Notes under the pieces: generated by a model
What the model saw: only the letters and a program-made list of their open reading frames with translations
What the model was told of the DNA's origin: nothing
Database searches by the model: none
Shown here: positions 16,338 to 25,420 of the stretch, piece by piece
Numbering within the stretch: position 1 is the first letter of the stretch
Layout of the letters: the number at the start of each line of letters is the position of its first letter
Position numbers and translations under genes: made by a program
Assembly (NCBI GenBank): GCA_023450335.1
Contig: JAEXHA010000170.1
Span: 1 to 56,572 of the forward strand
Direction: 5' to 3'
Length of the DNA: 56,572 nucleotides
Source: Actinomycetes bacterium
GTDB lineage: Bacteria > Actinomycetota > Actinomycetes > Actinomycetales > Microbacteriaceae

Positions 16338-17462
16338 ATGACGGTCTCACTGCGCGTCGTGCTCGACCAGGTGGTGAGCCCGGTCGACGCGGATCTCGCG
16401 GCGGCGTCGCGCGAGCTCGGACGGGCGCTGGTGACAACGGCGCCCTCGGGCTGCGCGGTGGAGGCGATCGTACCCGCCGCCGGCCCCGACGTCGCCGGGG
16501 CGCTCGAAGCGGCTGTGCCAGGGCTCGTCGACATCACGCGTCTGCGTCTGCCGCGCCGCGAGCTGGCGGCCGCCTGGCAGCTCGGTGCCGCCTCGGGCGG
16601 CGCGGGCGGACTGATCCACGCGCCGACGCTCATGGCGCCGCTGGTGAAGCACGACCGCGTTCACAATCACGATCAGACCGTCGTGACCGTCTGGGATCTC
16701 GACCCATGGGAGTGTGCCGACGAGATGTCGCGCACCAGCGTGGCGTGGCATCGCGCGATGCTCAAGCGCGCCGCGAAGCACGCCGACGCGATCGTGGTGC
16801 CGACCCACGCGGCCGCTGCCAGATTGAGCGAACTCGGCTCCTTCGGCGACCGCATCCGCGTCATCTCCGGGGCGCCCACCGAAGACTTCCGGGTGCCGTC
16901 CGATGAAGTGGGCCGGCGGCGTGAGCTGGGGATCCCCGAGGGATGCATCCTGCTGAGCGGCTCCGCCACGGTATCCGCTCGCCTGGCAGACGCCTTCGCG
17001 GCGATCGCGGCGCATCGCACCGACCTGCCGGTCGTGGTGATCGACGCGCCCGAGGGTGGCGAGCCGGCGATCGTGCAGCAGGCGGTGGATGCCGGGATCG
17101 CCGAGAGTCGCCTGCACGTGCGGGGCGTGCTCGACGCGTGGGATCGCGGGGCAGTGCTGGGCGGCACCGTGGTGTTCATCGCGCCGTCGATGAGGACCTG
17201 CTTCCCGTGGCGTGTGGTCGAGGCGATGCGGGCCGGGGTGCCCGTGGTTGCGGCAGGCAGCGACATGCACCGTGAAGTGGTCGTCGACGGCGGGCTGCTT
17301 GCCGACCCGGGTGATGCCGACGCGCTTGCCGATGCGGTGGGGGAGGCGCTGGGATCGGGGGCCGCGGTCGAACGGCTGGCTGTGCTGGCGGGTGACCGTG
17401 GGCGGGCATTCTCCTGGGCGGGAGCTGCCGAGCGGGTGTGGCAGCTGCATGCCGATCTGTGA
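16338..17462 (+). CDS. GT-B glycosyltransferase (GT4-like)
   Basis: The 374-residue cytoplasmic protein has a GT-B layout: an N-terminal acceptor half with an inserted HNHDQTVVTVWDLDPWE stretch, and a C-terminal donor half containing FIAPSMRTCFPWRVVEAMRAG, which matches the GT4 donor-binding region with its Glu. It probably transfers a sugar from a nucleotide donor to a lipid-linked or soluble acceptor. It is preceded by a leaderless-type -10 box and sits between an LCP ligase and a CWB2 wall protein, so a role in wall glycopolymer synthesis is likely. Donor and acceptor are unknown. Confidence 0.8.
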   Translation: MTVSLRVVLDQVVSPVDADLAAASRELGRALVTTAPSGCAVEAIVPAAGPDVAGALEAAVPGLVDITRLRLPRRELAAAWQLGAASGGAGGLIHAPTLMAPLVKHDRVHNHDQTVVTVWDLDPWECADEMSRTSVAWHRAMLKRAAKHADAIVVPTHAAAARLSELGSFGDRIRVISGAPTEDFRVPSDEVGRRRELGIPEGCILLSGSATVSARLADAFAAIAAHRTDLPVVVIDAPEGGEPAIVQQAVDAGIAESRLHVRGVLDAWDRGAVLGGTVVFIAPSMRTCFPWRVVEAMRAGVPVVAAGSDMHREVVVDGGLLADPGDADALADAVGEALGSGAAVERLAVLAGDRGRAFSWAGAAERVWQLHADL

Positions 17463-17547
17463 CCCGCCGCTGCCTACGAACCCGTCGAAATGAGCGTGTC
17501 TTCACGATCGGTGATCAGCCGCGGTGGTATCGGTCATTCACATCAGT

Positions 17548-17553
17548 CACAAT
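17548..17553 (+). promoter_or_regulatory. Candidate -10 box (CACAAT) of the CWB2 protein gene
   Basis: CACAAT followed by a six-nt spacer and the ATG at 17560. It supports that ATG over the in-frame GTG at 17524. Confidence 0.4.
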
Positions 17554-17559
17554 GGTCAC

Positions 17560-20070
17560 ATGCTTGATGCCCCCCATCGGCGCTCCGCGTCGTTCCTGAA
17601 AGTGACCGTCAGCACCGTCGCGGTCGCTCTCCTCGCGGGCGTGATGGCCCTGTTCAGCCCGGCCGCGCCGGCGCAGGCCGCCGACGTCCCGGGGTCGATC
17701 CTCGAGGGCGGCTTCATCATCAGCGACGAGGCGTTCTTCGACGCAGATGCCATGAACGCGGCGTCGATACAGACCTTCCTGAACGGCAAGGTCACCACCT
17801 GCCGGGCGAAAGCTGGGGACCCGCCCTGTCTTAAGAACTTCACGGCGAACATGCCGGAGAAGGCGGCCGACCGGTACTGCAAGAAGGTTGCGGCCCGGTC
17901 AAACGCGACCGCTGCGCAGATCATCGCCGACGTGGGCAAAGCCTGCGGTATCAGTCAGAAGGTCATCCTCGTCATGCTCCAGAAGGAGCAGGGGCTGGTG
18001 ACTGACCCGTCGCCGGTCGACTGGAGCTATCGTGCGGCGATGGGGCAGCAGTGCCCCGACACCGCACCGTGCGATGCGGCCGCCGCCGGTTTCGTCAACC
18101 AGGTCTACCTCGGTGCCCGGCAGCAGCAGAGGTATGTGCAGCACCCGGACTGGTACAACTACCAGGCGGGCGAGGTGGAAACGATCAAGTGGAGCCCGAC
18201 GTCGGCATGCGGCACCTCGAAGGTGTACATCCAGAACCAGGCGACCGCCAACCTCTACATCTACACGCCCTACCGGCCGAACGTGGCCGCTCTGGCGGCC
18301 GGCACCGGTATCGGCGACGACTGCTCGACGTACGGCAACCGCAACTTCTACAACTTCTACGTCAACTGGTTCGCGCCCGGCTCCGGCAGCCCCACCGGTG
18401 CCCCGTCGCTGATCCCCGCCTGCACCGTTCCTCCCGCGGCGGACATCGCGTCGCGGTCAGGAACAGCCAAGGTCACGGGCACCCCGTCGTTGAATGTGCG
18501 CACGGCGCCGACGTTGAAATGCACGAGCGGTATCTCCTCGCTGAGCAAGGGGGCCAGTGTCACGATGACCGGCACCTATGGCATGTGGACGCGTATCAGC
18601 GCGGGCGGCAGCCAGCGCTGGGTCGCCTCGGAATACCTCGACGCCCCGCGGGTGACGCCGGCCGGGACAAGCTCCCCGTGTGTCGTCCCGACTTCGGCCG
18701 CGATCGAGGCGTCGAGCGGGTATGTCGTCGTCAAGGCGCCCGAGCTCAACGCCCGCAAGGCGCCGTCGACCGCCTGCGAGACCGGCAAGACCCTGATCCG
18801 TCAGGGCGCGGTCTACGAACGCACCGCCACGTACGGTGTCTGGTGGCAGATCAAGATCAACGGTTCTGCATACTGGGCACACAGCGACTATCTGTCGGAC
18901 GCCGTACTGACGCCCGTTCCGACCGTGTCGGGCACGGCGACCTCCGGCCAGATCCTGACTGCGAAGACCGGCACGTGGTACCCGAAGCCGGCGTCTTTCG
19001 CATACCAGTGGAAGCGCGACGGGGCGGCCATCAGCGGGGCGACATCGTCGTCGTATCGTGTCACCAACGATGACGCCGGCAAGCAGCTCACCGTCGCCGT
19101 CAGCGCAAAGGTATCGGGACAGGGCACAGTGACCAGGACGTCCGCCGCCGTGACCGCGAACGGAATCCGCGCAACACGCGTTTCGGGTGCCGACCGGTAC
19201 GAGACGGCTGCCGCCGTATCGAGGACCACCTATCCGTCAGGGGTCGATACGGTGTACCTCGCCACCGGAGCGGACTTCGCCGACGCATTGGCGGTTGCGC
19301 CGTTGGCGTCGTCCAAGGCTGCCGCGCTGCTCCTGTCGACCGCGAAGGACCTCCCCGCCGTAACGGTCGCCGAACTCAAGCGGCTGTCGCCGAAGAAGGT
19401 CGTCTTCGTCGGGGGGAAGGGCGTCCTCGACGAGCGACTGAAGGACCGGCTGAAGGCGGTACTAGGTGCCGGCATCGTCGTCGAGCGGCTCGCCGGTGCT
19501 GATCGTTACGCGACCGCGCGTGCGGTTGCGGCGACGTACCGCACGGCCTCGACGGTGTATCTGGCCACCGGCAGCGCCTATGCGGATGCGCTCGGAGCGG
19601 CTGCGGTCGCGGGCGCAGAGGGCGCCCCCGTGGTGCTCTCCCCGGGCGGCGCGAAGTCGCTGGACACGGCAACGCTGTCGCTGTTGAGCTCCTTGGACAC
19701 CTCGAAGGTCGTCATCGTCGGAGGTACCGGCGCCGTGTCGCGGGGCATCTCGGACCAGCTGACCGCGCGGAAGATGACCGTGGTCCGCTACAGCGGCGCG
19801 GACCGCTACGCCACCAACACCGCCCTCAATGACGCGGCCTTCCGCTACGGAGCGGCGACTGCGGTCATCGCCACCGGCACCGACTTCCCCGATGCGCTGG
19901 CCGGATCGGTCCTCGCGGCCGCGAACGGGGCGCCGTTGTTGGTGTCGCTGCCGACATGCGCGTCGCCGACCCTCGCCGACTTCCTGCTGGAGTCGCGTAC
20001 GTCCCGCGTCACGCTCGTCGGCGGCGCAGGTGCACTGGGCGCCGACGTGGCCCGCCTGCAGCGGTGCTGA
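17560..20070 (+). CDS. Secreted modular cell-wall protein: N-terminal wall-associated domain, SH3-like, Ig-like and three CWB2 repeats
   Basis: The 836-residue protein has a signal peptide (about residues 1-40, ending AQA-AD). An N-terminal domain of about 230 residues follows, with several Cys and a lysozyme-like LQKEQGL segment; domains like this occur in actinobacterial wall proteins and may act on peptidoglycan, which is unproven here. Then come two SH3-like units (bases about 18460-18640 and 18690-18900), one Ig-like repeat (18900-19150, YQWKRDG) and three CWB2 units, each with a GADRY motif (near 19190, 19500 and 19800). Three CWB2 units are the usual number for anchoring a protein non-covalently to a secondary wall polymer. 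It is the gene next to the polymer exporter. Confidence 0.85.
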   Translation: MLDAPHRRSASFLKVTVSTVAVALLAGVMALFSPAAPAQAADVPGSILEGGFIISDEAFFDADAMNAASIQTFLNGKVTTCRAKAGDPPCLKNFTANMPEKAADRYCKKVAARSNATAAQIIADVGKACGISQKVILVMLQKEQGLVTDPSPVDWSYRAAMGQQCPDTAPCDAAAAGFVNQVYLGARQQQRYVQHPDWYNYQAGEVETIKWSPTSACGTSKVYIQNQATANLYIYTPYRPNVAALAAGTGIGDDCSTYGNRNFYNFYVNWFAPGSGSPTGAPSLIPACTVPPAADIASRSGTAKVTGTPSLNVRTAPTLKCTSGISSLSKGASVTMTGTYGMWTRISAGGSQRWVASEYLDAPRVTPAGTSSPCVVPTSAAIEASSGYVVVKAPELNARKAPSTACETGKTLIRQGAVYERTATYGVWWQIKINGSAYWAHSDYLSDAVLTPVPTVSGTATSGQILTAKTGTWYPKPASFAYQWKRDGAAISGATSSSYRVTNDDAGKQLTVAVSAKVSGQGTVTRTSAAVTANGIRATRVSGADRYETAAAVSRTTYPSGVDTVYLATGADFADALAVAPLASSKAAALLLSTAKDLPAVTVAELKRLSPKKVVFVGGKGVLDERLKDRLKAVLGAGIVVERLAGADRYATARAVAATYRTASTVYLATGSAYADALGAAAVAGAEGAPVVLSPGGAKSLDTATLSLLSSLDTSKVVIVGGTGAVSRGISDQLTARKMTVVRYSGADRYATNTALNDAAFRYGAATAVIATGTDFPDALAGSVLAAANGAPLLVSLPTCASPTLADFLLESRTSRVTLVGGAGALGADVARLQRC

Positions 20071-20109
20071 TGGGCGGCGGCGCGCCGCAAACATTGAGCA
20101 CGGGTCGGT

Positions 20110-20115
20110 TATCAT
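20110..20115 (+). promoter_or_regulatory. Candidate -10 box (TATCAT) of the wzm-wzt operon
   Basis: TATCAT lies 49 nt before the GTG at 20165, and a Shine-Dalgarno AAGGA sits at 20155-20159, so this transcript would have a normal leader. No convincing -35 was found. Confidence 0.45.
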
Positions 20116-20164
20116 TGCGGTTGGCTGGCCGAGGGCAGCGATCCGGCGGCCACCAAGGACACCC

Positions 20165-21040
20165 GTGACAACTATTGATTACAGCGCCTTCGATACGCCT
20201 GGGCGCGGGCGTGGAATCGTCGACGTCTTCCGTTATCGATACCTCCTGCGACTGCTGATCGGCAGGAGCACCTCGGTCCGATACCGCAATTCGGTGCTGG
20301 GATGGTTCTGGTCGTACGTCCGGCCCACCGTCCAATTCCTGGTCTACTACCTCGTCGTCGGACAGGTCCTCGGCATGCACCGCAACGTGGAGGCGTTCCC
20401 GCTGTACCTGTTCAGCGGCATCGTGGTCGTGAATCTCTTCAACGAGGCATTCGGATCGGCGACCCGATCGATCGTGGAGAACAAGGCGCTCGTGCGCAAG
20501 ATCTACCTCCCGCGGGAACTGTTCCCCCTCGCGGCGATCACCGGTTCCTTCATCCATTTCCTGCCGCAGCTGGCGATCCTCCTCGTGGTCTGTATCTTCT
20601 TATTCGGCTGGATCCCCTCGTTCGCATCGATCGGGCTGGCGTTGGCGGGGATGGCACTGGCCATCGCCTTCATCACGGGCCTGGGCCTGTTCTTCTCGGC
20701 CTTCAACGTGCGATTCCGTGACGCCAGCAACGTCGTCGAGATCGTGCGCACGGTCGCGACGTGGTCCTCGCCCATCCTTTACACGTGGGCCATGGTGGCG
20801 GAGGTCACTCGCGATGTCCCCTGGCTGTTCCACCTGTATATGAGCAACCCGATCACCGTCGCGGTCGAGTTCTTCCATCACGCGTTCTGGCAGCCGGCCG
20901 TCGATCCGTCCGACTGGATGGGCTGGCCGCCGGCGATGGGGTGGTACGTCGCTGCGGCCCTCACGATCATCGCGGTGACTCTGATCCTCGGCCAGTTCGT
21001 GTTCCGTCGCTTCGAGCGCACGTTTGCGCAGGACCTGTGA
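20165..21040 (+). CDS. wzm: ABC-2 type polysaccharide/teichoic acid exporter permease (Wzm/TagG-like)
   Basis: The 291-residue permease carries the family's N-terminal cytoplasmic segment RYRNSVLGWFWSYVRP, followed by six membrane helices. With the ATPase in the next gene it exports lipid-linked glycan across the membrane. The frame is open upstream to 19829 inside the CWB2 gene; the GTG at 20165 was chosen for its ribosome binding site (AAGGA) and the homologous N-terminus. The stop overlaps the next start (TGATG). Confidence 0.9.
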   Translation: MTTIDYSAFDTPGRGRGIVDVFRYRYLLRLLIGRSTSVRYRNSVLGWFWSYVRPTVQFLVYYLVVGQVLGMHRNVEAFPLYLFSGIVVVNLFNEAFGSATRSIVENKALVRKIYLPRELFPLAAITGSFIHFLPQLAILLVVCIFLFGWIPSFASIGLALAGMALAIAFITGLGLFFSAFNVRFRDASNVVEIVRTVATWSSPILYTWAMVAEVTRDVPWLFHLYMSNPITVAVEFFHHAFWQPAVDPSDWMGWPPAMGWYVAAALTIIAVTLILGQFVFRRFERTFAQDL

Positions 21041-21777
21041 TGCCCACCGTGACCACCCAGCCCCGCATCATCGTCGAAAACGTCTCGAAATGGTTCAACA
21101 AGCGCTCGACGAAATCGATGCGGGAAGCCTTCATCAACCTCGTCCGACGCCGGCCCGTGCGGGCCACCCAGTTCCGCGCGCTCAATGACGTTTCCTTCAT
21201 GATCGGAGAGGGCGAGTCTGTCGCGATCATGGGGCTGAACGGTTCGGGGAAGTCGACCACGCTCAAGCTTGTGTCGGGTGTGCTCGAGCCGGATGAGGGC
21301 CGGGTGCTCACGCGTGGTCGGGTGGCCGGTCTGATCGAAGTGGGCGCCGGGTTCCACCCCGACCTCACTGGCCGCGAAAACGTGTTCCTCAACGCCGCGA
21401 TCCTCGGGATGAGTGAGCATGAGACCAAAGAGCGCTTCGATGACATCGTCGCCTTCAGCGAGATCGGCGACTTCATCGATCAGGAGGTGAAGCACTACTC
21501 CTCGGGCATGTTCATGCGGCTCGCGTTCAGCGTGGCGATCCACGTCGAGCTGGACGTGCTCCTCGTGGACGAAGTGCTCGCGGTGGGGGACGCTCCGTTC
21601 CGGGCGAAATGCACGGCGAAGCTCAAGGAACTGACCGAGCGCGGGGTGACGATGATCGTTGTGAGCCACAGCAAGGGCCAGGTCAAGGAGCTCTGCACGC
21701 GTGGGATCGTCCTCACCAAGGGCAAGGCCGTCTTCGACGGGCCGATCGACGAGGCACTCGAGGTTCTCGAAGGCTGA
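21040..21777 (+). CDS. wzt: Polysaccharide/teichoic acid exporter ATPase (Wzt/TagH-like), short form
   Basis: The 245-residue ATPase has Walker A GLNGSGKST, signature YSSGMFMRLAF, Walker B VLLVDEVLAVGD and the switch His in VSHSK. The start of the protein (about 1-50) is the usual N-terminal extension of this family. It ends right after the nucleotide-binding domain, lacking the C-terminal carbohydrate-binding domain of Wzt proteins that check a terminal cap. The system therefore probably exports a polymer without reading its end, as KpsT- or TagH-like transporters do. The ATG overlaps the permease stop. Confidence 0.9.
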   Translation: MPTVTTQPRIIVENVSKWFNKRSTKSMREAFINLVRRRPVRATQFRALNDVSFMIGEGESVAIMGLNGSGKSTTLKLVSGVLEPDEGRVLTRGRVAGLIEVGAGFHPDLTGRENVFLNAAILGMSEHETKERFDDIVAFSEIGDFIDQEVKHYSSGMFMRLAFSVAIHVELDVLLVDEVLAVGDAPFRAKCTAKLKELTERGVTMIVVSHSKGQVKELCTRGIVLTKGKAVFDGPIDEALEVLEG

Positions 21778-21810
21778 CCGTGGGCCGGTGCTCGACCGCG
21801 CGGAAGGGCC

Positions 21811-22509
21811 TCAGTGGTCTTCGTCGGTGCGACCGTCCTCGATCATCCGCGCGGTCCCCAGGTCCTGGGGTGTGGTGATCTTGATGTTGTGGTCGCTTCC
21901 CTGCAGGATCTTCGCGGGGATCCCGCAGTACTCCGCGACGAGATCGGCATCATCGCTGACGCGCGTGTAGCCGTCGGCGAGGGCACGCTCGTAGGCCTGG
22001 ACGAGGTACGTGCGCAGAAAGGCCTGCGGGGTCTGGCCGAGCCAGGAGTGCGCGCGGTCCAGAGAACCTTCGATGAAGCCGTCGTCGTTGACGAGCTTGA
22101 CCTGCACTGTGCTGGGGGTTCCGAGCATCGCCGCGCCGTGTTCGATCGCCGCGTCGATGGTGGCGACGATCAAATCCTCCGTGACGAACGGGCGGACGCC
22201 GTCATGCACGACGACGATGTCGCCGGACGTCGCAGCCAGACCGCGATGAGCGGAGATGTGCCGCTCGGCGCCACCCACGACCAGGGTGACCGGCAACGCA
22301 GCCTCGTCGATCAGAATATGCCGATACAAGGCCTCGTTGTCTTCGCTGACGGTGACGATCACTTCGTCGAGGAAGGGAACACACATCGCGCGGGCCGTCT
22401 TCTCCAGCACGGTGGTGCCGCCCAGCTCAACCAGGAGCTTGTTGCTCCCGAACCGCGTGCCCTTGCCCGCGCAGTTGATGATCGCGGAAACGCGGTGTCC
22501 TCGATACAT
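21811..22509 (-). CDS. IspD/TarI-family cytidylyltransferase
   Basis: The 232-residue protein is a nucleotidyltransferase of the IspD/ribitol-5-phosphate cytidylyltransferase group: an N-terminal NTP loop (AGKGTRFGSNKLL), VVHDGVRPFV with metal-binding Asp, and GQTPQAF. The usual PKQ after the loop is replaced by SNKLL, so it is divergent. It likely makes a CDP-activated alcohol or a related compound for polymer synthesis, rather than the isoprenoid IspD step. Its start is one nt after the stop of the SDR gene, so the two are an operon and may act in sequence. A second such domain is at 47567-48967. Confidence 0.75.
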   Translation of the reverse strand: MYRGHRVSAIINCAGKGTRFGSNKLLVELGGTTVLEKTARAMCVPFLDEVIVTVSEDNEALYRHILIDEAALPVTLVVGGAERHISAHRGLAATSGDIVVVHDGVRPFVTEDLIVATIDAAIEHGAAMLGTPSTVQVKLVNDDGFIEGSLDRAHSWLGQTPQAFLRTYLVQAYERALADGYTRVSDDADLVAEYCGIPAKILQGSDHNIKITTPQDLGTARMIEDGRTDEDH

Positions 22510-22510
22510 G

Positions 22511-23365
22511 TCAATCTTCCTCGGTGGGCGTGTTCTGCGTCGGCGCGACGAAGCGTCGCAGGCCGTCGATCTCCTCGCCTTCGCTGTGGAGGTACCGACC
22601 CTGGCCGCCGAACAGTCCTGCGTATGCCGTGGTCATGTTGCGGGTGTACATGCGGGCGAAGGGCGAAGGCGCTACCGGCGGCACCTGGCCGCTGATGTCG
22701 CGTCCGAAGACCTCGCGGGCGAGGTCGACGTTCTTCAGCGGGGGTGTGGCGATGTTCACGGCGGTGAGCCCTGCCGCCAGCGCGGTGGTGATATCGCCCC
22801 AGAGGCGGCGCACGTCGTAGTGCTGGAAGGCCATCTCGGGATCGATGTGCTCGACGCGGTAGTCGTTGGCGAGGTCGTACACCACACCCTTGCGCAGCCG
22901 GTCGCCGTAAAGCTGGGGGAGCCGGACGGTAAGCGTGTCGAACGCCTCCGACAGTCGCCGCTCCTGGTGCAGGCGATTGGCACCGTAGGGTGTCAGCCCT
23001 TCGGAGGTCATCGGCGTGTGCTCGTCGGGCGCACCGCCCCACGGGTAGACACACACCGTTGATATCAACACGAGCCGGCCGATGCGGGCGGCGCTGATCG
23101 TGTCGACGAGACGGTCGATCTCGGCCAGATCGTCGGCACCGTGGTTGTTGATCCGGTGAGAGTCGGCGCGGTTGCCCGCGGAGACGACGAGATCGTACTC
23201 CTGGCCCGCGAACGCGGTGATGTTCGCGGTGTTGTACACATCGTCGAAGGGCGATGCGTCGAGCAGGTTGGAGCCCACGAAACCCGTGTATCCGATGAGT
23301 GCGGTACGCAGAGGGACCTCATTCGTTCGATGTCGCGACAGGTGCGTGTCAATTCTAGGTGTCAT
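22511..23365 (-). CDS. NAD(P)-dependent epimerase/reductase (extended SDR-like)
   Basis: The 284-residue protein has a dinucleotide-binding start with GYTGFVGSNL and a central segment resembling SDR sugar enzymes (LISTVCVYPW, TPYGANRLHQE, RLPQLYG). The active-site pattern reads Y-x3-R, not the standard Y-x3-K, so catalysis may differ or the alignment may shift. The ATG at 23365 follows GGAGGAA; the frame is open far upstream (to 23719), but that overlaps the divergent gene. Paired with the cytidylyltransferase, it may supply or process the alcohol moiety of a CDP-linked precursor. Product and substrate are unknown. Confidence 0.7.
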   Translation of the reverse strand: MTPRIDTHLSRHRTNEVPLRTALIGYTGFVGSNLLDASPFDDVYNTANITAFAGQEYDLVVSAGNRADSHRINNHGADDLAEIDRLVDTISAARIGRLVLISTVCVYPWGGAPDEHTPMTSEGLTPYGANRLHQERRLSEAFDTLTVRLPQLYGDRLRKGVVYDLANDYRVEHIDPEMAFQHYDVRRLWGDITTALAAGLTAVNIATPPLKNVDLAREVFGRDISGQVPPVAPSPFARMYTRNMTTAYAGLFGGQGRYLHSEGEEIDGLRRFVAPTQNTPTEED

Positions 23366-23403
23366 CCTGAGAGCTTCCTCCGGGTCGCCGCGTGATCGCC
23401 TCG

Positions 23404-23409
23404 TACAAT
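23404..23409 (+). promoter_or_regulatory. -10 box (TACAAT) for the operon starting at 23455
   Basis: TACAAT is close to consensus and lies 45 nt before the ATG, so the message would have a leader with a GGAGA ribosome binding site. It sits in the 89-bp divergent gap with the SDR gene. Confidence 0.5.
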
Positions 23410-23454
23410 TGCTCCGGATCTGCGGCGCCGCGCCGTGCCGACCGGAGACTCGTG

Positions 23455-25398
23455 ATGGCCTGGGCAATGGAATGGTGGACGTTCCTGATCGCCGCAATCG
23501 TCCTTTTCGTTCCGGGGCTCGTCGCTGCTCGGTCCCTCGGGCTGCGCACACTGGCGAAATGGGCTTTCGCACCGGTCGCGTCGATCGCAATGGTCGTGCT
23601 GCTCGCGATCGTGTTCCCGTTCTTCGGCATCGCCTGGAACGGCGTGACGGCCGGGGTGGGCTTGCTGGTGGTTGCGGCGTTGTGCGTGTTCGCGGCCGGC
23701 CTGCTGAGAGTTCCGGCATCCATACGGGTGGCGAAGGGGTCCCGGGGATTGCTCTGGGGCGGGTTGGCCGGGGGGTTCCTGGTCGGAGCCGTCCGCGTCG
23801 GCGCCTACATCGGCGCGCCGGACAGTGTGTCGCAGTCCAATGACGCGCCGTTCCACCTGGGGGCTGTCAGAGCGATCCTCGCGCAGGGAACAGCCACACC
23901 GTTCGGACTGGGTGGGCTCGTCGACCCCGAAGCGCGGGGGGCCTTCTACCCCGGTGCGTGGCACGCGGTGGCATCCCTCATCGCCGCATACTCCGGAGCG
24001 GGGATCCCGCAGACGACGAATGTCCTGACGATCGTCGTCGCAGCGATCGTCTGGCCGCTGGGGGCGGCGTGGCTTGCCCAAGCCGTCAGCGGTCGCCGGG
24101 CCGTGGCAGGGTTCGCGGCGGCTCTCAGCCCGGCATTGATCGCGTTCCCGCTGCTGCTCGTGCAGTACGGCATCCTCTACTCCTATCTGCTCGCGGTCGC
24201 GCTCCTGCCGGCCGCCGCCGCCGTCATCATCCAATTGGTCGGTGATGGGCGCGGTCACGCTTTCTCCGCCGGCCGCGTCGTCGGACTGGGTGTGGCGGCC
24301 GGGATGGCGTTGCTCGCGCTCGCGATGGCCCAGACCTCGGTGATCCTGGCGTGGCTGACGATGGTGGGACTGTTCTGTACGGCAACGGTGTGGGCGGCGT
24401 GGCGGGAATCGTCCCGGCGTGCGCGCTGGATCGCGGGGATCGCCGTCCCGATGGGGGCGGTGGCGCTGACTGTGTTGTGGTGGCGGATGTCGGAGCTGGT
24501 CACCGCCGACTATTGGGGCACCGTACGCACACCGGCCCGCGCCCTCCTCGACCTGGCGTCGTCGGGGTATGCCGGCACCGCCGCCGCATGGGCGGTCTCG
24601 GCGCTCGGTCTGGTCGGCGCGGTGGTCGCGCTGATGCGCCGCCGGACGGCTTGGATCGCGATCGCCTGGATCGTGTTCGCGGTGCTCTACGGCGTCGCGG
24701 CGGCAGTCGACACGCAGAGCGTCCGGTTGCCCCTCGTCGGCCCCTGGTACGGCGACACCTACCGGCTGGCTGCCCTCCTTCCCGTGGTGACGGTGCCGCT
24801 GGCCGCGTTGGGCGCCGTCGCACTGGTCGACCTCCTCACCCGCGCTGTGCGGCGCAAGACCCTCGCGCGTGGGATCGCGGCCGGTGCGCTCGGGCTGGCG
24901 ATTGCGATCCTCATCGCCGGCATCCTCGTCCAGCCCGTCGTGCAGCGCCACCACGTGGCCAACGGCGTGGTCGAGACCCAGTCGCGATTCGTCATCGACG
25001 CGGACACCTGGCTCACCGCCGATGAGCGCACATTGCTCGAGCGGCTCCCGGAGAACGTGGAGTCCGGCGCGCGCGTGGTCGGCAATCCGGGCACCGGCGC
25101 GGCGTTCGGGTTCGCGCTTTCGGGGGTCGATGTCTTCCCGGCGAAGTGGCAGATCCCGCGCAGCAGCGCGTATGCGCTCCTGGCGCAACGGCTGCATGAC
25201 GCGCACGCGGACCCGGAGGTCTGTGCCGCCGTGGAAGCTGTGGGGATGTCCTACGTCCTCGACTTCGGGCCGGGCGATTCTGGCACCGGCCGAGTGCAGA
25301 TGCCGGGGTTCACGGGCTTCGAGGGGAAACCCGGGTTCGATCTCGTCGACGCCGAGGGCGACGCGTCGCTGTGGCGGGTCACGGCGTGCGATGACTGA
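23455..25398 (+). CDS. Large polytopic membrane protein (DUF6541-like)
   Basis: The 647-residue protein has a membrane-embedded N-terminal two thirds with about 12 or more helices and a final soluble region of about 160 residues (from about residue 480), probably outside the membrane. The layout and the SNDAPFHLGAVRAIL stretch fit the DUF6541 family, which resembles GT-C membrane glycosyltransferases. It opens a four-gene set with a DPM-like GT2, DUF2304 and a GT4, a combination expected for making or using a polyprenyl-phosphate sugar. A GTG one codon upstream is an alternative start. Confidence 0.75.
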   Translation: MAWAMEWWTFLIAAIVLFVPGLVAARSLGLRTLAKWAFAPVASIAMVVLLAIVFPFFGIAWNGVTAGVGLLVVAALCVFAAGLLRVPASIRVAKGSRGLLWGGLAGGFLVGAVRVGAYIGAPDSVSQSNDAPFHLGAVRAILAQGTATPFGLGGLVDPEARGAFYPGAWHAVASLIAAYSGAGIPQTTNVLTIVVAAIVWPLGAAWLAQAVSGRRAVAGFAAALSPALIAFPLLLVQYGILYSYLLAVALLPAAAAVIIQLVGDGRGHAFSAGRVVGLGVAAGMALLALAMAQTSVILAWLTMVGLFCTATVWAAWRESSRRARWIAGIAVPMGAVALTVLWWRMSELVTADYWGTVRTPARALLDLASSGYAGTAAAWAVSALGLVGAVVALMRRRTAWIAIAWIVFAVLYGVAAAVDTQSVRLPLVGPWYGDTYRLAALLPVVTVPLAALGAVALVDLLTRAVRRKTLARGIAAGALGLAIAILIAGILVQPVVQRHHVANGVVETQSRFVIDADTWLTADERTLLERLPENVESGARVVGNPGTGAAFGFALSGVDVFPAKWQIPRSSAYALLAQRLHDAHADPEVCAAVEAVGMSYVLDFGPGDSGTGRVQMPGFTGFEGKPGFDLVDAEGDASLWRVTACDD

Positions 25399-25406
25399 CC
25401 CCCGAC

Positions 25407-25412
25407 TAGGAT
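25407..25412 (+). promoter_or_regulatory. Candidate internal -10 box (TAGGAT) of the GT2 gene
   Basis: TAGGAT with an eight-nt spacer to the GTG at 25421. It supports that start over the ATG at 25391 that overlaps the upstream gene. Confidence 0.4.
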
Positions 25413-25420
25413 CGGCTGAC

